DNA of 64,000 nt from Adiantum capillus-veneris (lineage: Eukaryota > Streptophyta > Polypodiopsida > Polypodiales > Pteridaceae), in assembly GCA_014529385.2 (NCBI GenBank), contig CM043954.1, positions 92,995,247 to 93,059,246 of the forward strand, in the 5' to 3' direction. This document shows, in pieces, positions 9,787 through 19,921 of the stretch. The translations under genes were made by a program, and so were the position numbers. The notes under the pieces were generated by a model. It was not told the origin of the DNA. It did not search any database and saw nothing but the letters and a program-made list of their open reading frames with translations. Each line of letters opens with the position of its first letter. Within the stretch, counting starts at the first letter, position 1.

Positions 9787-12447
9787 CTAAACCAAAACAT
9801 CGAGGTAAAGTTTCACAATCTGAGGAGTATCTACTAGGTCCTCCTCCTCCATCCACTTCGCATCAAATGCAGGAAAGTTCTTGAACTTAACCAAGAACCG
9901 CCTTCGGACTTTACCTTTCTTCGTATCATTATGTGCCAAAATCTGTTCAAGAACAAGGATCTCCTCGTTTTCTTCCACTTTGGGTTGCTCATCAGGCTCC
10001 CCATCATCAGGCACATCACCCTTAACAGGTTTCAAGAGACTCACATGCAATGCACTGTGAATCCTCCAAGTATCTGGCAGTTTCAATCGGAAGGAGACAT
10101 CATTTATCTTGTCAGTAATCTGGAAAGGTCTGTAGTATCACATACTAAGCTTTGGAAAAAGCCTCTCCTTTCCCTTTTTCTTTCTTAGGCATGCCTTCTC
10201 AAAAGTAAGAGCACCCAATCATCCTCCTTCAGTTTCCAGTCGCGACAATGGCGATCCGCTGCCTTTATCTGTCGTTCTTGAGACTTCTGCAAAGTCTCGC
10301 GAACCTTGGCAAAAGCCGTATCCAAGTCTCGCGAATATTCATCCGCTTCAAATTTCTAATCTTTCGTGCTCAGGAAGGATGGAACCTTCGCAGCAGTTTC
10401 AACAATCTCACATGGCGTCTTCCCCGTCGAAGAGTGTATCGTGTTATTGTAGGCAAATTCCACCAAAGGTAAGTTCTTTTCCCATTGAGTCTTCTGATGC
10501 GAGATACAAGACTTCAATAAATCTAAAATCACTGAATTGGCAATATCAGATTGCCCGTCAGTCTGCAAGTGGAACGATGACGAGAACTGCAACCGCGTGC
10601 CAATGTTCTCCCAAATTGCCTTCCAAAACAAACTCATAAATCTGGGGTCTCTGTCGGAGACAATCGTCTCAGGCGTGCCATGTAATCGGAAAATCATCGT
10701 GATCATTCTGTATTCTCGGGAGATCAAAAAAAAATGAAATCCATTTCAATATTTTCCCAGGGGCGGGTGGGTATGGGTAAAGGCTGTAACAATCCCTGTG
10801 CCTTATGCCTGTCAAACTTGACCTTCTGGCATACCAAGCAACTGCGCACAAACTCTTCCACATCCTTCTTCAGTCTCCGCCAAAAGAAATCTCTCTCTAC
10901 CCCTTTCATGGTGGTAGCAATGCCGCGGTGACCCGTAAAAGGTGGACAGTGGCAATCAGTCATAACCTTTTCCCTCAACGGCTGTGTAACGCACAACATA
11001 GTCTTTTTCATCAAGTAGCCTTCCCGAAGGGAGTATCCAGCTATTGTCTCCCCATCCCGTATCCGTGTGAAAATATCTGCAAAATCTGTATCTGTGGCAC
11101 ACCGATCGACCATATCCTCGAAGCTCCTATGATGTATCGCGGAAATAGCCAGAACCAACGGTTTTCGAGACAAAGCATCTGCGACCACATTCTTCTGCCC
11201 CTGCACATGGACAATCTGGAAGTGAAACTGTGACAAGATGTTCACCACCGCATCTGCTTTTCCGAAAGCTGCTTCTGTGACAAGAAGTAGCGCAAACTTT
11301 GATGGTCTGTAAAGATAGTAAAATCCGCTCCGAGTAGGTAATGCCGCCACTGAGTAAGAGCGTGGATAACCGCCAAAAGCTCTTTCCCATAGATCTGTGC
11401 TGTCATCTCCGGCATAGAGAACAAACGACTCTCGTAAGCTATGACATGGCCTTCTTGCATCAAGACCGTACCCAGACTACGACCACAAGCATCACAAAAT
11501 ACTTCAAATGACTTCTGCAAGTCCGGCAAAGTCAAATCTGGTCCTGTAGTGAATTCCTCTTTCAATGTTTGAAAGGCAGTCACCTCTGTGGGTCCCCACG
11601 AAAAAGGTACTCCTTTCTGTGTCAAGGTATGCAAAGGGGAAGCAACCTCTGCAAACTTTCGTATGAACCGCCTGTAGTACGAACACAGTCCCAAGAAGCT
11701 TCTAACTTCATGGACATTCCTCAAATCGGGCCAATCACGGATAGTCTCTATCTTGGCCGGGTTCATTTGCACTCCTGCTGTTGACACAATGTGTCCCAAA
11801 AAATGTATCTCTGGTAGGAAAAATTCACTTTTCGTAGCATTAATCACTAATGTGTGATCTCGTAATGCCTGAAAGACTTGAAGCAGATGATCTCTGTGTT
11901 CTGCCTCATTCTTGGAGAAAACAATGATGTCATCAAAGAAAGTGCCAACAAATAGCCTGTACTCTCGAAAAATCCTATCCATCATCCGGTTAAATGTCGC
12001 AGGAGCATTGGTTAAGCCAAAAGGCATCACCAAAAACTCAAATAACCCAAAAGTCGTCCGAAAAGCTGTCTTGTAGACATCTCCTGGCGCTATCCTGATC
12101 TGATGATATCCACTCTTCAAGTCAATCCTGCTAAAGCACGAGGATCCCTGTAACCTGTCGAGTATATCATCGATCCTAGGAATCGGAAATCTGTTCTTGA
12201 TGGTGATTTCGTTGAGAGTGCTATAATCGATGCACATTCTCCAAGATCCGTCTTTCTTCAAAACCAACACCACTGGAGAGCAATACGGTGAAGTACTAGG
12301 CTGGACAAGACCCTTTCCCAAGAGGTCTTTCACTGAGTTCATAATCTTTTCATTCTGTACTCGGCTCACACGATAAGGTGGCCGATTCGGTGGCATGCTT
12401 CCAGATATCAGATCAATGGTATGATCTTCAGGCCCTCTCACAAGCAA
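9787..12447 (-). pseudogene. gypsy pol: RT, RNase H, integrase, chromodomain (nested element)
   Basis: 12447-11242 is a 401-codon frame with complete RT motifs ([45 protein letters not shown]) and RNase H (FCDACG, YGKELLAVIHA, TDHQSLRYF). A frameshift near 11250 leads to 11350-10724 with the end of RNase H (VVADALSRK) and the integrase zinc finger (CLVCQK). The integrase core is damaged: after MDFIFF about 30 residues, including the VVVDRFSKMAHF region, are deleted. The frame then resumes near 10727 (VSDRDPRF), and the glutamate in TDGQSE is aspartate (TDGQSD). The chromodomain (10086-9787) includes FLVKFKNFPAFDAKWMEEED. Confidence 0.92.
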
Positions 12448-12599
12448 TCGGCATGAGCGTGGAGAAAAAAAATCTTGGCGTTCTTTTCTTCAGGTCAAAA
12501 CATATTCAACTTTTATCCATCGTTCAATTCTCCCAAAAGAATGAGTAAGAAAACTGAAGTTCATCAAGTACAATCTCTAAGCCCTTCATTTATCAAAGT

Positions 12600-14520
12600 C
12601 GCTTTCTCGGCCCGGTAGTCAACCACGGCGTAGTTCTTGTGGTACCAAGGGATCCCGAGTAGAACGTCACTCGCGTGCCCTGAACACCCCTGTCATTGCA
12701 AACGAAGTTTGCCAATGCTCGGTGTAATGGCAACATCCCATCCGGGTGCCAGTCAAACTACCTCCGCCTGTGGCATCAGTCTGTCGGGCGTAGTTCCAAA
12801 TCGAGCTGCCAATTCCAAGTGAAAAGAAGTTGGCCTTGGCTCCTTCAAAAGAGCTTCCTGATCCTTCACTTTGCCCCGAAAGCGGCAAAGTTTGTACTTT
12901 CATTCATTAGATTCGGTGCAGGTCCCACGCCATGTGGTACCACTTCTACTTTTCTATCTGCCTTTTCTGCCACATTCCTCAGCTGCTCTCGAACTCTCAG
13001 ATCTGTCGTCGTCTTTATCATTCTGTTCTTTCTGTGCCTTATCACGGCACTTTGCGGAAATATGTCCATGTTCCCCGCATCCAAAGCACTTCCCCTCTCT
13101 GATGAAGCGAGCTCTCTCTTCAGGAGTAAGCTTGGGTTGTGCATCCTTTTTCTCTGGCTTGCTCTTTTTCTTTCTATTTTCATTCCCAGAAGTCTGTTCG
13201 GCTCGATGTGTCATGGCCTTATCTGTGGGGTAGGTCAAACTGCCAGAGTGAATGGCAAAGCCCCGCTTCGCATGACTCATCAACTCCTGAATAGAAGCTG
13301 ACTTCTGTTTCAAGCAGTGATCTCGGATCTCTGTAGGTAGACTCAAGGTAAACCGCTCAATCTGTTCTCTGAACGAGATCTTCTTGAATGAAGAGGCGGG
13401 TAGAAAAGAGTTCCAGAATCTTTCACAATAAGCATTGATTGTATCTTTCTTGGTCATCCGAAGATGGTTCCAAGCAGCTCGTACATCTCGTTCATATTCT
13501 TGCGTCAACCAAGAAGAAATAAAAAGCTTCTTAAATTTAAGCCATTTAACTGGTGCAATCTTGTTTAAAAGAAGCGTGGACCACCAAGTACGAGCATTCC
13601 CCTTAGAGTAAGAGGCAGCTCTCCGAATCTTGGAGTGCTCTGAATAGCGTCCTCCCGCGAAAGCGATGTCAAACTGCTGAAAAAAGACACAGCCTTCGAA
13701 GCATCCGAGTATCCTGTAAAAGTATCAAACTTGATCGAGTGGCCACCTTCCTTAAACTCTCGGACTTTCTTGCTTTTATCTTCGAGAAAGTCATACTGGT
13801 TGGCTTTGTAAAAATTCTTCTTGTTCGCATAAAACTTTCCGTCATCGGAATCTGAGCTGTCTGTAGACGAGTCCTCAGTAGAACTGTCAGTCTCTGGGCG
13901 AGATGTAGCCTTCTTTGCCTTTTTCTTTCCCTTTCCAAAGCGTTGCTTCTTGCTTCGCTTTTTACCTTTTCTGTCTTCTTCGCTCGAATCCGAGGAGCTA
14001 GAAGAACTGTCAGAAGAAGAAGAAGAAGAACTGGGTAGGTCTTCAAACTTGACGCGCTTCTTCAATTTCTTTGCCTTGTCAAATGTCGACAAGGCGACCC
14101 AAATATCCCAGGAAGTCAGTGCCTTTCTTCTGCTTTTTGCCGTGCTTTTTGGCTTTCTTTTGCGTGTCAAAAAGCTGAGCAATCCGTGCATCAACCACGT
14201 TCTCCAGTTCCTGCTCCATATATTTTCTTGGAGGCAAAAGGTTTCTTGAGAGCGGGTTTCGGGAGTGGTGTTGTGGTTCTCTGCCACTCCATCTGTACCT
14301 CTTCCAAAGAGATCTGGTTCATATATTTTGCCATCTTCGGGTCCTTGGCAAAATTGAGCATCATCTTTGTTGCATCGCTGATCAGCTGGCGACGCTCTAT
14401 CTCTCGCTGCTCCGCCTAAGTAGGCCAAGGCGGGCCATACTCTCTGCCTGAATCTTCGTTGTGATCCCAGCCCGCATCTCCAGATGCAAAAGGAGTCGAC
14501 TGATCATTGCCTAAAGCCAT
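12600..14520 (-). pseudogene. gypsy gag and protease with acidic Ser-rich region (nested element)
   Basis: The start MALGNDQSTPF at 14520 suits the distance from the PBS (14579-14590). Frameshifts lie near 14420, 13680, 13540, 12930 and 12780. Residues encoded around 14050-13810 form a Ser/Asp/Glu block followed by Lys/Arg-rich runs. The gag core follows (IERFTLSLPTEIRDHCLK, LMSHAKRGF), then the zinc knuckle CFGCGEHGHISAKC and the protease, whose start reads GAKANFFS and whose end reads LLGIPWY. Gag would form the particle and bind RNA. The Ser/acidic block is larger than in the neighbouring gags. The frame breaks exclude a complete product. Confidence 0.88.
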
Positions 14521-14578
14521 AGGTGCCGCGGAAAAAAAATTCGGGGGTCGGATTTCCCGTAAAAGAGAAATCGGCCGT

Positions 14579-14590
14579 GCTCTGATACCA
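14579..14590 (-). promoter_or_regulatory. primer binding site of the nested gypsy
   Basis: Minus strand TGGTATCAGAGC, complementary to the 3' end of initiator tRNA-Met, one base from the 5' LTR end. Confidence 0.92.
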
Positions 14591-14591
14591 C

Positions 14592-15159
14592 TGTAACAGA
14601 CTTGGACACTCCAAGTCAAGAATCAACCGCGACAACACCAAATAACCACTTCAAAACAATTCACAGATCACAATAGATTTGCACTGGCCCGGCGGAGTTC
14701 CGTGCCTAGAGATATTGGCCCCAAAGACTGGCGCCCCTCTCGGTATTTCTTTTTGCATTAATCAATCATCAAAGTACAAGAGAGCGGTAGGGTTTCACTC
14801 TCAGACTCTGCGTCCAGATGCTCTGAGAAGTGAGGCCCTCACCACTAATTTAAAGGTTACAAAGGATGCCCAAAAGCAGAGCCCCAAAAGCTTCAAATCA
14901 AAAGCAATTGCTCTCTCTCTCTCACAGAGAGTCAAAACATGAAAGCAAAAGCATTCTCTCTCTCTTTCTCATTTAAGTAGAGAAAAAACGAAATTTGCGT
15001 CGCTCATCATTTTCCAAAAAAATAATAATAATAATAATAATCCGCCTCCGCGATTTCCGGAAATTAGGGTATCTGGCAAAAATTACGGTTTGCAGGAATT
15101 TTAGGGTTTCTGGCAGAAATTAGGGTTTCTACTGTCCGCCACGTCATCACTTTGTGACA
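14592..15159 (-). repeat. 5' LTR of the nested gypsy (568 bp)
   Basis: Partner of 8661-9201 with the same ends. It carries four telo-box-like units (15060-15130), two of them mutated (TAGGGTAT, TACGGTTT), against three in the partner LTR. It is followed by the target duplication ATGTA. Confidence 0.95.
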
Positions 15160-15164
15160 ATGTA

Positions 15165-15706
15165 CCGCGGGTGGTGGAAAAGAAACCAATTCCCTGTACC
15201 CAAGATGTACCGTGGGTGGTGGAAAAACTGTTCCCTGTCCATTCAAGACAACATGCGGGCTCTGAAAGGTGGCGGACTAAACTGGCATAACCTATGGAAT
15301 AGGCGTTCTAGCCACCTGTTCAAGCACGGGAGGAACCTGTTTTGGAGCCCTTGACTCCGCAACATGCGAGTGTTCCCTATCCTGATGAGTCACATAAAGT
15401 ACTTGGGGTTGAGCCTCAACACGCTCTGTACGCGATGTAGGTTGCCTATTTTGCTGTTGCACTGGTGGCGCTTGCAAGAACCCCATAAACCTTGGATTTT
15501 GCACGAGTTGCGAAAAGACATTCACCGTGGCAACTAACTGAGTCCTGAACGCATCATCCTCAAGTTGCCATGTCATAAAGCCTTGTACTAATGGAGGGAC
15601 ATTCACATTAACAGGAGGTACACTCTAACGTGGCCGTGAGCTCTCGCCAATCTCGAAGACCATAGCAGTTTCCTTTCTGTCCTTCGAAGAGGAACCCTCT
15701 TCCATA
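15165..15706 (-). pseudogene. gypsy gag N-terminal part (outer element)
   Basis: Starts with MEEGSSSKDRKET at about 15706, reaches a stop near 15627, then continues in frame through VPPLVQGFMTW and a Gln/Pro-rich stretch to a twice-repeated FPPP(T/A)VH motif at 15225-15165. The nested gypsy inserted in the second repeat (ACCGCGGTACAT), and the frame continues beyond it at 8655. No known domain apart from its gag context. Confidence 0.7.
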
Positions 15707-15996
15707 ATGCCCTTCCCTTTGTCGGCCGTAGTGTAATCCCGTGTTCCTGTAATCTATGTCTTTACCCAAAACTACCGAGGCTCACTTCTTAAGGAAACAG
15801 TGATTGATGTCCCGGCAACGGAACCTTGAAACCGGCCCGTGGGGCGGTAGGCTTTGGCTTTCACCCGAAATTCTTTACTTTACTTTAGACACACACATTG
15901 AGAGAGTACTTTGCAAAAGGAACCTGCAACGGGAATTAACACTTAAGTACGCACACGGCTAGGAAGCTAGAATGCTCTGAGCAGACACCGACAATT

Positions 15997-16855
15997 TGTA
16001 GGCCCCAAAATTGGCCCTTTTAGTATTTCTTTATACTTTGAGAGGGTAAATTACAAAGTAGAGTCCTGGGAATTCTTTACCTATATCCAGCTAGATACCA
16101 CCTTTTTTGGCCAAATTTCGACAACACAACAACCCAAAACTTGCACGAAACCGATTCCCCTGCTGGAACTCACTTCCACCGGCATAAACCCTCTGATTCC
16201 TGCCCAAAAACAGTAAATTCAGCACGCTGTATTTACTGGTTTTTGCCCTGTTTTCAGCCCTAAACAGTCCCCGAACTATCCTTTGCCAATGGGGCACTGT
16301 TCCCAATGGTTCTGGCGTCCGCATGGCTAAAAGACAATCAAATTACAGCGCATACACAGCGCTGAAAACGCGCCTGTACGGTGAGGTTACGACCCTCACC
16401 GGTGCCTGCTTTGGAGTAGCAAACCTATAGGCCCCAAAATTGGCGCCCCTTTCGGTATTTCTTTATACTTTGAGAGGGTAAATTACAAAGTAGAGTCCTA
16501 GGAATCCTTCACTTGTATCCAGCTAGATACCATCTGTTTTGGCCAAATTTTGGTTGCATAACAGCCCCAAAAATTGCGCGAAACCAATTCCCCTACTAGA
16601 ACTCACTTCTGTTGTCATATACCCTCTGATTCCTGCCCAAAAATAGTAAATTCAGCACGCTGTGTTTACTGGTTTTTGCCCTACTTTCAGCCCCAAACAG
16701 TCCCCTAACTGTCCTCTGCCAGTGGGGCACGATTCCCAAGAGTTCTGGCGTCCGTGTGGCTGAAACACAGTCAATTTACAATGCATACACAGTGCTGAAA
16801 ACACACCTGCACGGTGAGGCTATGACCCTCACCGGCGCCTACTTTGGAGTAGCAG
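15997..16855 (-). repeat. two tandem copies of a 429-bp LTR block
   Basis: A block starting with GGCCCCAAAATTGGC and ending with CTTTGGAGTAGC occurs at about 15997-16425 and again at 16428-16855, in the same orientation and visibly similar throughout. A decayed tRNA-Met PBS (TGCTCTGAGCAG, 15973-15984) lies at its inner edge, so this is the 5' LTR region of the outer gypsy with an internal tandem duplication, or two LTRs left by recombination. Confidence 0.75.
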
Positions 16856-17720
16856 CTAGCTACCCCTGTTCCTGCTCAAGGAGGCTCTTGCCTCAGCACA
16901 AAAGCATGAAACCACACAGTTGTACATCAGTCAAATGAAGAGCCCTGGCATCACATAACTGCACGTAGGGGAGAGAGAGAGCAGTGTGTAGTGTGCAGGG
17001 CATCACTCTAGCACCACACTGTACATGAGAGGGAAAGAAAGCACTCCATAGCTCTTAACCTGTGACAAGTTCTCAATGAAGCATCCCCCAGCATAAATCG
17101 AGCATCCCCTCTTCTGCCCTTGACCTATAATGCATCTGTGAACAAATAGATGCAAAAGAGGAAGATTTCCATGGTTGTCAAAACCTGTGTATCGCTGAAA
17201 ACGCAGCAAAACAGCCTTGTAAACACACATCTGATGCCTTCCAATGCTGAAAATGAGCTCCTTGGACCTAGGTAAAGTCATGGGAAGCTCAAAAATGGAG
17301 AGAAATGGATGAAAATCAAAGTTATCAACCTCCAAAACTACTCGGAAAAGTCAATTACGAGTTATGTTCTCCCAGCCCTGGTAAATTGGCCAAAAAGTGC
17401 CACTTGGCACTCATACATGCAATTTCCCCGCATTGGGCTTCCTGTTTAAAAATCTCTCAACTAGTGCATCAGTTGACTTTGCAGCAGAGTAATAAAATGT
17501 TCTCCTTGTCATTCTGAAGCTAATGACGCAAACAGATTTCGTGGCCCAAAATAGCAATTCCCTAAATTTTAGGGGATGCTTCCGTTGGGCTCTCATTGGT
17601 CATCTGACCATCAATGCCCACTGGGACCGCATCCAAAAATGCAATGTAGCCAAGTTGTCGGGTACTTTGCTTTAGTGACCCCACCTTGACATTGTATCTT
17701 TATTAAGTTCACTTCCTCGT
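16856..17720. other. no gene recognised
   Basis: Six-frame reading shows no domain. It may be the remaining U3 of the LTR region to its left. A short GA run lies at 16972-16983. Confidence 0.4.
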
Positions 17721-17729
17721 ATCCATCAA

Positions 17730-18195
17730 CTGCTAAGTGCGACCAACTTCCCGTCTGCGGGTGAAACTACCGTTCACATTGGCCATACAATGTCCGACCA
17801 TTTACAACTTCAAAAAGAGGGTCTCAAAAATTAAACAAAAATCATTGGAAAGAAACCAACAACTAAGGTTCGCAGTTGCTACGTCCTCGCGACACAGAGT
17901 GGCGGAGTTCCACTTCCAGATATCCTAGCCCCAAAGTCTGGCACTCCTTTCAATACTTCTTTTTATAGTGATAAGTCACTTTGCAACCATGCACTAGTAT
18001 GCTAGAGTGCTCCCAAGGCCTCACTTATAAAGGCTATAGACCTAAAAGCAATTGTTACAAAAAGCCAGGGCAATTCCAAAAGCTACCAAGAAAATTGACA
18101 CCCAAAAGCCGCTTAGCTGAAAGAAGTGCTACGTCACCATTGTACGATACTACCACATTAGCTTATGAAGCTAGGACATTGTGACGCATTGTTAG
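17730..18195 (-). repeat. diverged LTR remnant related to the 8.7/14.6-kb LTRs
   Basis: Shares the order GGCGGAGTTCC, AGATAT, GCCCCAAAG, TCTGGC, CCTTTC and TACTTCTTTTT with the nested gypsy LTRs. It also has a minus-strand TATA (TTTATAAG, about 18025-18032) and ends CATTGTGACG, like the CTTTGTGACA end of those LTRs. No coding partner is found, so it is a solo LTR or a fragment. Confidence 0.55.
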
Positions 18196-18369
18196 GCATA
18201 CCATGGCATCATCAAAACAATGCTAACATTGCCGTTCGACAACAACTCATTACTCTACAAAAGACGGCAAGCCAATCACCTTATGAGTCAATTGACACAA
18301 GGCTCATCTTATTGAGTTTGTGCAATTTCTTTTAGTGGATACTTTGTTTCAGAAGATCGTTTGAGTATT

Positions 18370-18478
18370 AATTGAACTTGTCTAAATTTGGTTGAACCTT
18401 GTTTGGAGATTGTCTGAACTTGTTTGTATTTGATTTGAAATTTGTCCGAAATTGTTTGAACTTGTACGGACTTGGTGA
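18370..18478. repeat. short degenerate minisatellite
   Basis: Repeated TTGAACTTGT / TTGTCTGAACTTG / TTGTCCGAAATTG words about 20-25 bp apart. Confidence 0.6.
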
Positions 18479-19365
18479 TAAACTCACCTTTAGCGCATGA
18501 ACATGGTCGTAAACTAGCCTTCCGAGGAAGAAATATGCATGTTTTATATTCACATGCTTGAGTTAAACTTAGCGGTAAATTGGTAAAACTTTGGGGGCGA
18601 TTACTCTTCTGTTAGGGGAATATGTAACAACCTGGTGATGTTGGCATGCCCACACAGAACCGGAAGAGAGGTTTTACAGCGGGACTAAGCGGGACTAACG
18701 CCGGCAACGTGGTAGTTAGACGCAAGTTATTGAAAGCATAGGCTTGTTTTTTGCCTTTTGGACTACCAGGTTTTAAAATCATTCGATTTTGATCTTTTTG
18801 GGCTTTGTAAAAGCAAGTAGCCAAGGGCCTTTAATTATGAGAACTGAGGGAGCCTCAATTTCAATTTCCTCCCGATAGTTGCATCTGTGAAGAGAAATGC
18901 AAAAATTAATCCGTTTCTTGAGCAGACCATGACTTCATGCATACATGCCAATTACCATCCGCACTAGACAGGAACCATGATGAGTAATGGCTAATGACTC
19001 CATAAGCCCTCTCAATTGAGGGGAAAGGATATAGATTGTGGCTAAGACAATATAGTCTATCAAGCGCTCACCAATCTCTTGCAAATGAGATTTCATTCCT
19101 CCGCCAAAATGCCGCATCCAGATTTGCATACCTTCTCATCATAACTTTCCTTATCCCTATCAAAGTCCGCAGTCGGGTTTGATGACAAAACTAACTATTG
19201 GCATCATCATACGGTGTACCCCAGAAATGAAACTTAAAACCAGCAATCACTTTTGCGAAAGGCCCTCACTCACATACATTTGCAAACCCAGACCTTGATA
19301 ACATGAAACATAACAATAGCATTGTACCATTAGAGACACAAGCTAGAGTGCCAGTCAAAGAGATG
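18479..19365. other. no gene recognised
   Basis: Inspected for the missing C-terminal exons of the PGP synthase gene on the minus strand; no REITMSAVREW-like or LMVAATL-like segment was found. Short minus-strand frames at 18612-18824 and 18935-19129 match nothing I know. Confidence 0.4.
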
Positions 19366-19500
19366 CTCAAGCCCCAAATGTGATGCCCCTTGTGGTATTT
19401 CTTTATTAATTCATATTGCACATAAAAACCAAGAGACATTACGAGGTTTCACTCTTGACTTTAAGTGCTCTATAGGCTACAAAGGTTGAACTGTAGCAGC
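19366..19500 (-). repeat. LTR fragment with the conserved GCCCC...GGTATTTCTTT module
   Basis: AAGCCCCAAATGTGATGCCCC followed by GGTATTTCTTTATTAATTCAT and then GGTTTCACTCTTGACTTTAAG resembles the 8.8-kb LTR (GGCCCCAAAGACTGGCGCCC, GGTATTTCTTTTT, GGGTTTCACTCTCAGACTC). Confidence 0.45.
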
Positions 19501-19921
19501 TACGCTACGACCAAACAAGTGTTCTTTCAACAAGCTCATTGAGAAACACCCATACAATTCAAACTCCCACTAGAGTGAAACCTGTCTCCAAACAGATCAT
19601 TTATTATACCTTTTTTTTTATTCCAACATAAAAAAGCTTGGCACACTATCACAATTGCAGATCAATCGAATGGTAAAGTCTTGCATATGATAAAAAGACT
19701 GCAAAGTGAATTATGCATAGTTCTTTCTGTGAGTCGAACAATGTAAGACCTGCCACAGACATGAGTAGGGATCTTTGTCTCAATATTACAAAATTAAAAA
19801 AACTTCCACATGACCCGAATCTGAAAGAAAAGCCATTAACACCAAACAGGAACCAAATTCAATCATGCTTTGACCATAAATTTTCCAAAATAAACACTTT
19901 GTTGCTCACTAAGGACTATAC

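Larger units (their letters stand above)
8661..15159 (-). mobile_element. complete Ty3/gypsy chromovirus nested in gag of another gypsy
   Basis: Two LTRs in the same orientation (8661-9201 and 14592-15159), a PBS inside the 5' LTR, a PPT inside the 3' LTR, and gag, protease, RT, RNase H, integrase and chromodomain in order on the minus strand. The insertion is flanked by the perfect 5-bp target duplication ATGTA (8656-8660 and 15160-15164). By eye the LTRs differ at roughly 4% of positions plus a few indels, including one extra telo-box unit, so the insertion is not recent. All ORFs are frameshifted. Confidence 0.95.
5074..16855 (-). mobile_element. Ty3/gypsy element split by a nested gypsy
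   Basis: Minus-strand order: duplicated LTR block (15997-16855), gag start (15706), insertion of another gypsy (8661-15159), gag continuation (8655 onward), protease, RT, RNase H, integrase, truncated near 5135. The two gag halves meet cleanly once the nested element and one copy of its ATGTA duplication are taken out. No 3' LTR is recognised; after the integrase truncation the sequence runs into the LTR of another element. Confidence 0.8.

Noticed and set aside
18612-19129. Possible last exons of PGP synthase
   Set aside because: Minus-strand readings show none of the expected C-terminal motifs and no convincing splice acceptor in phase.
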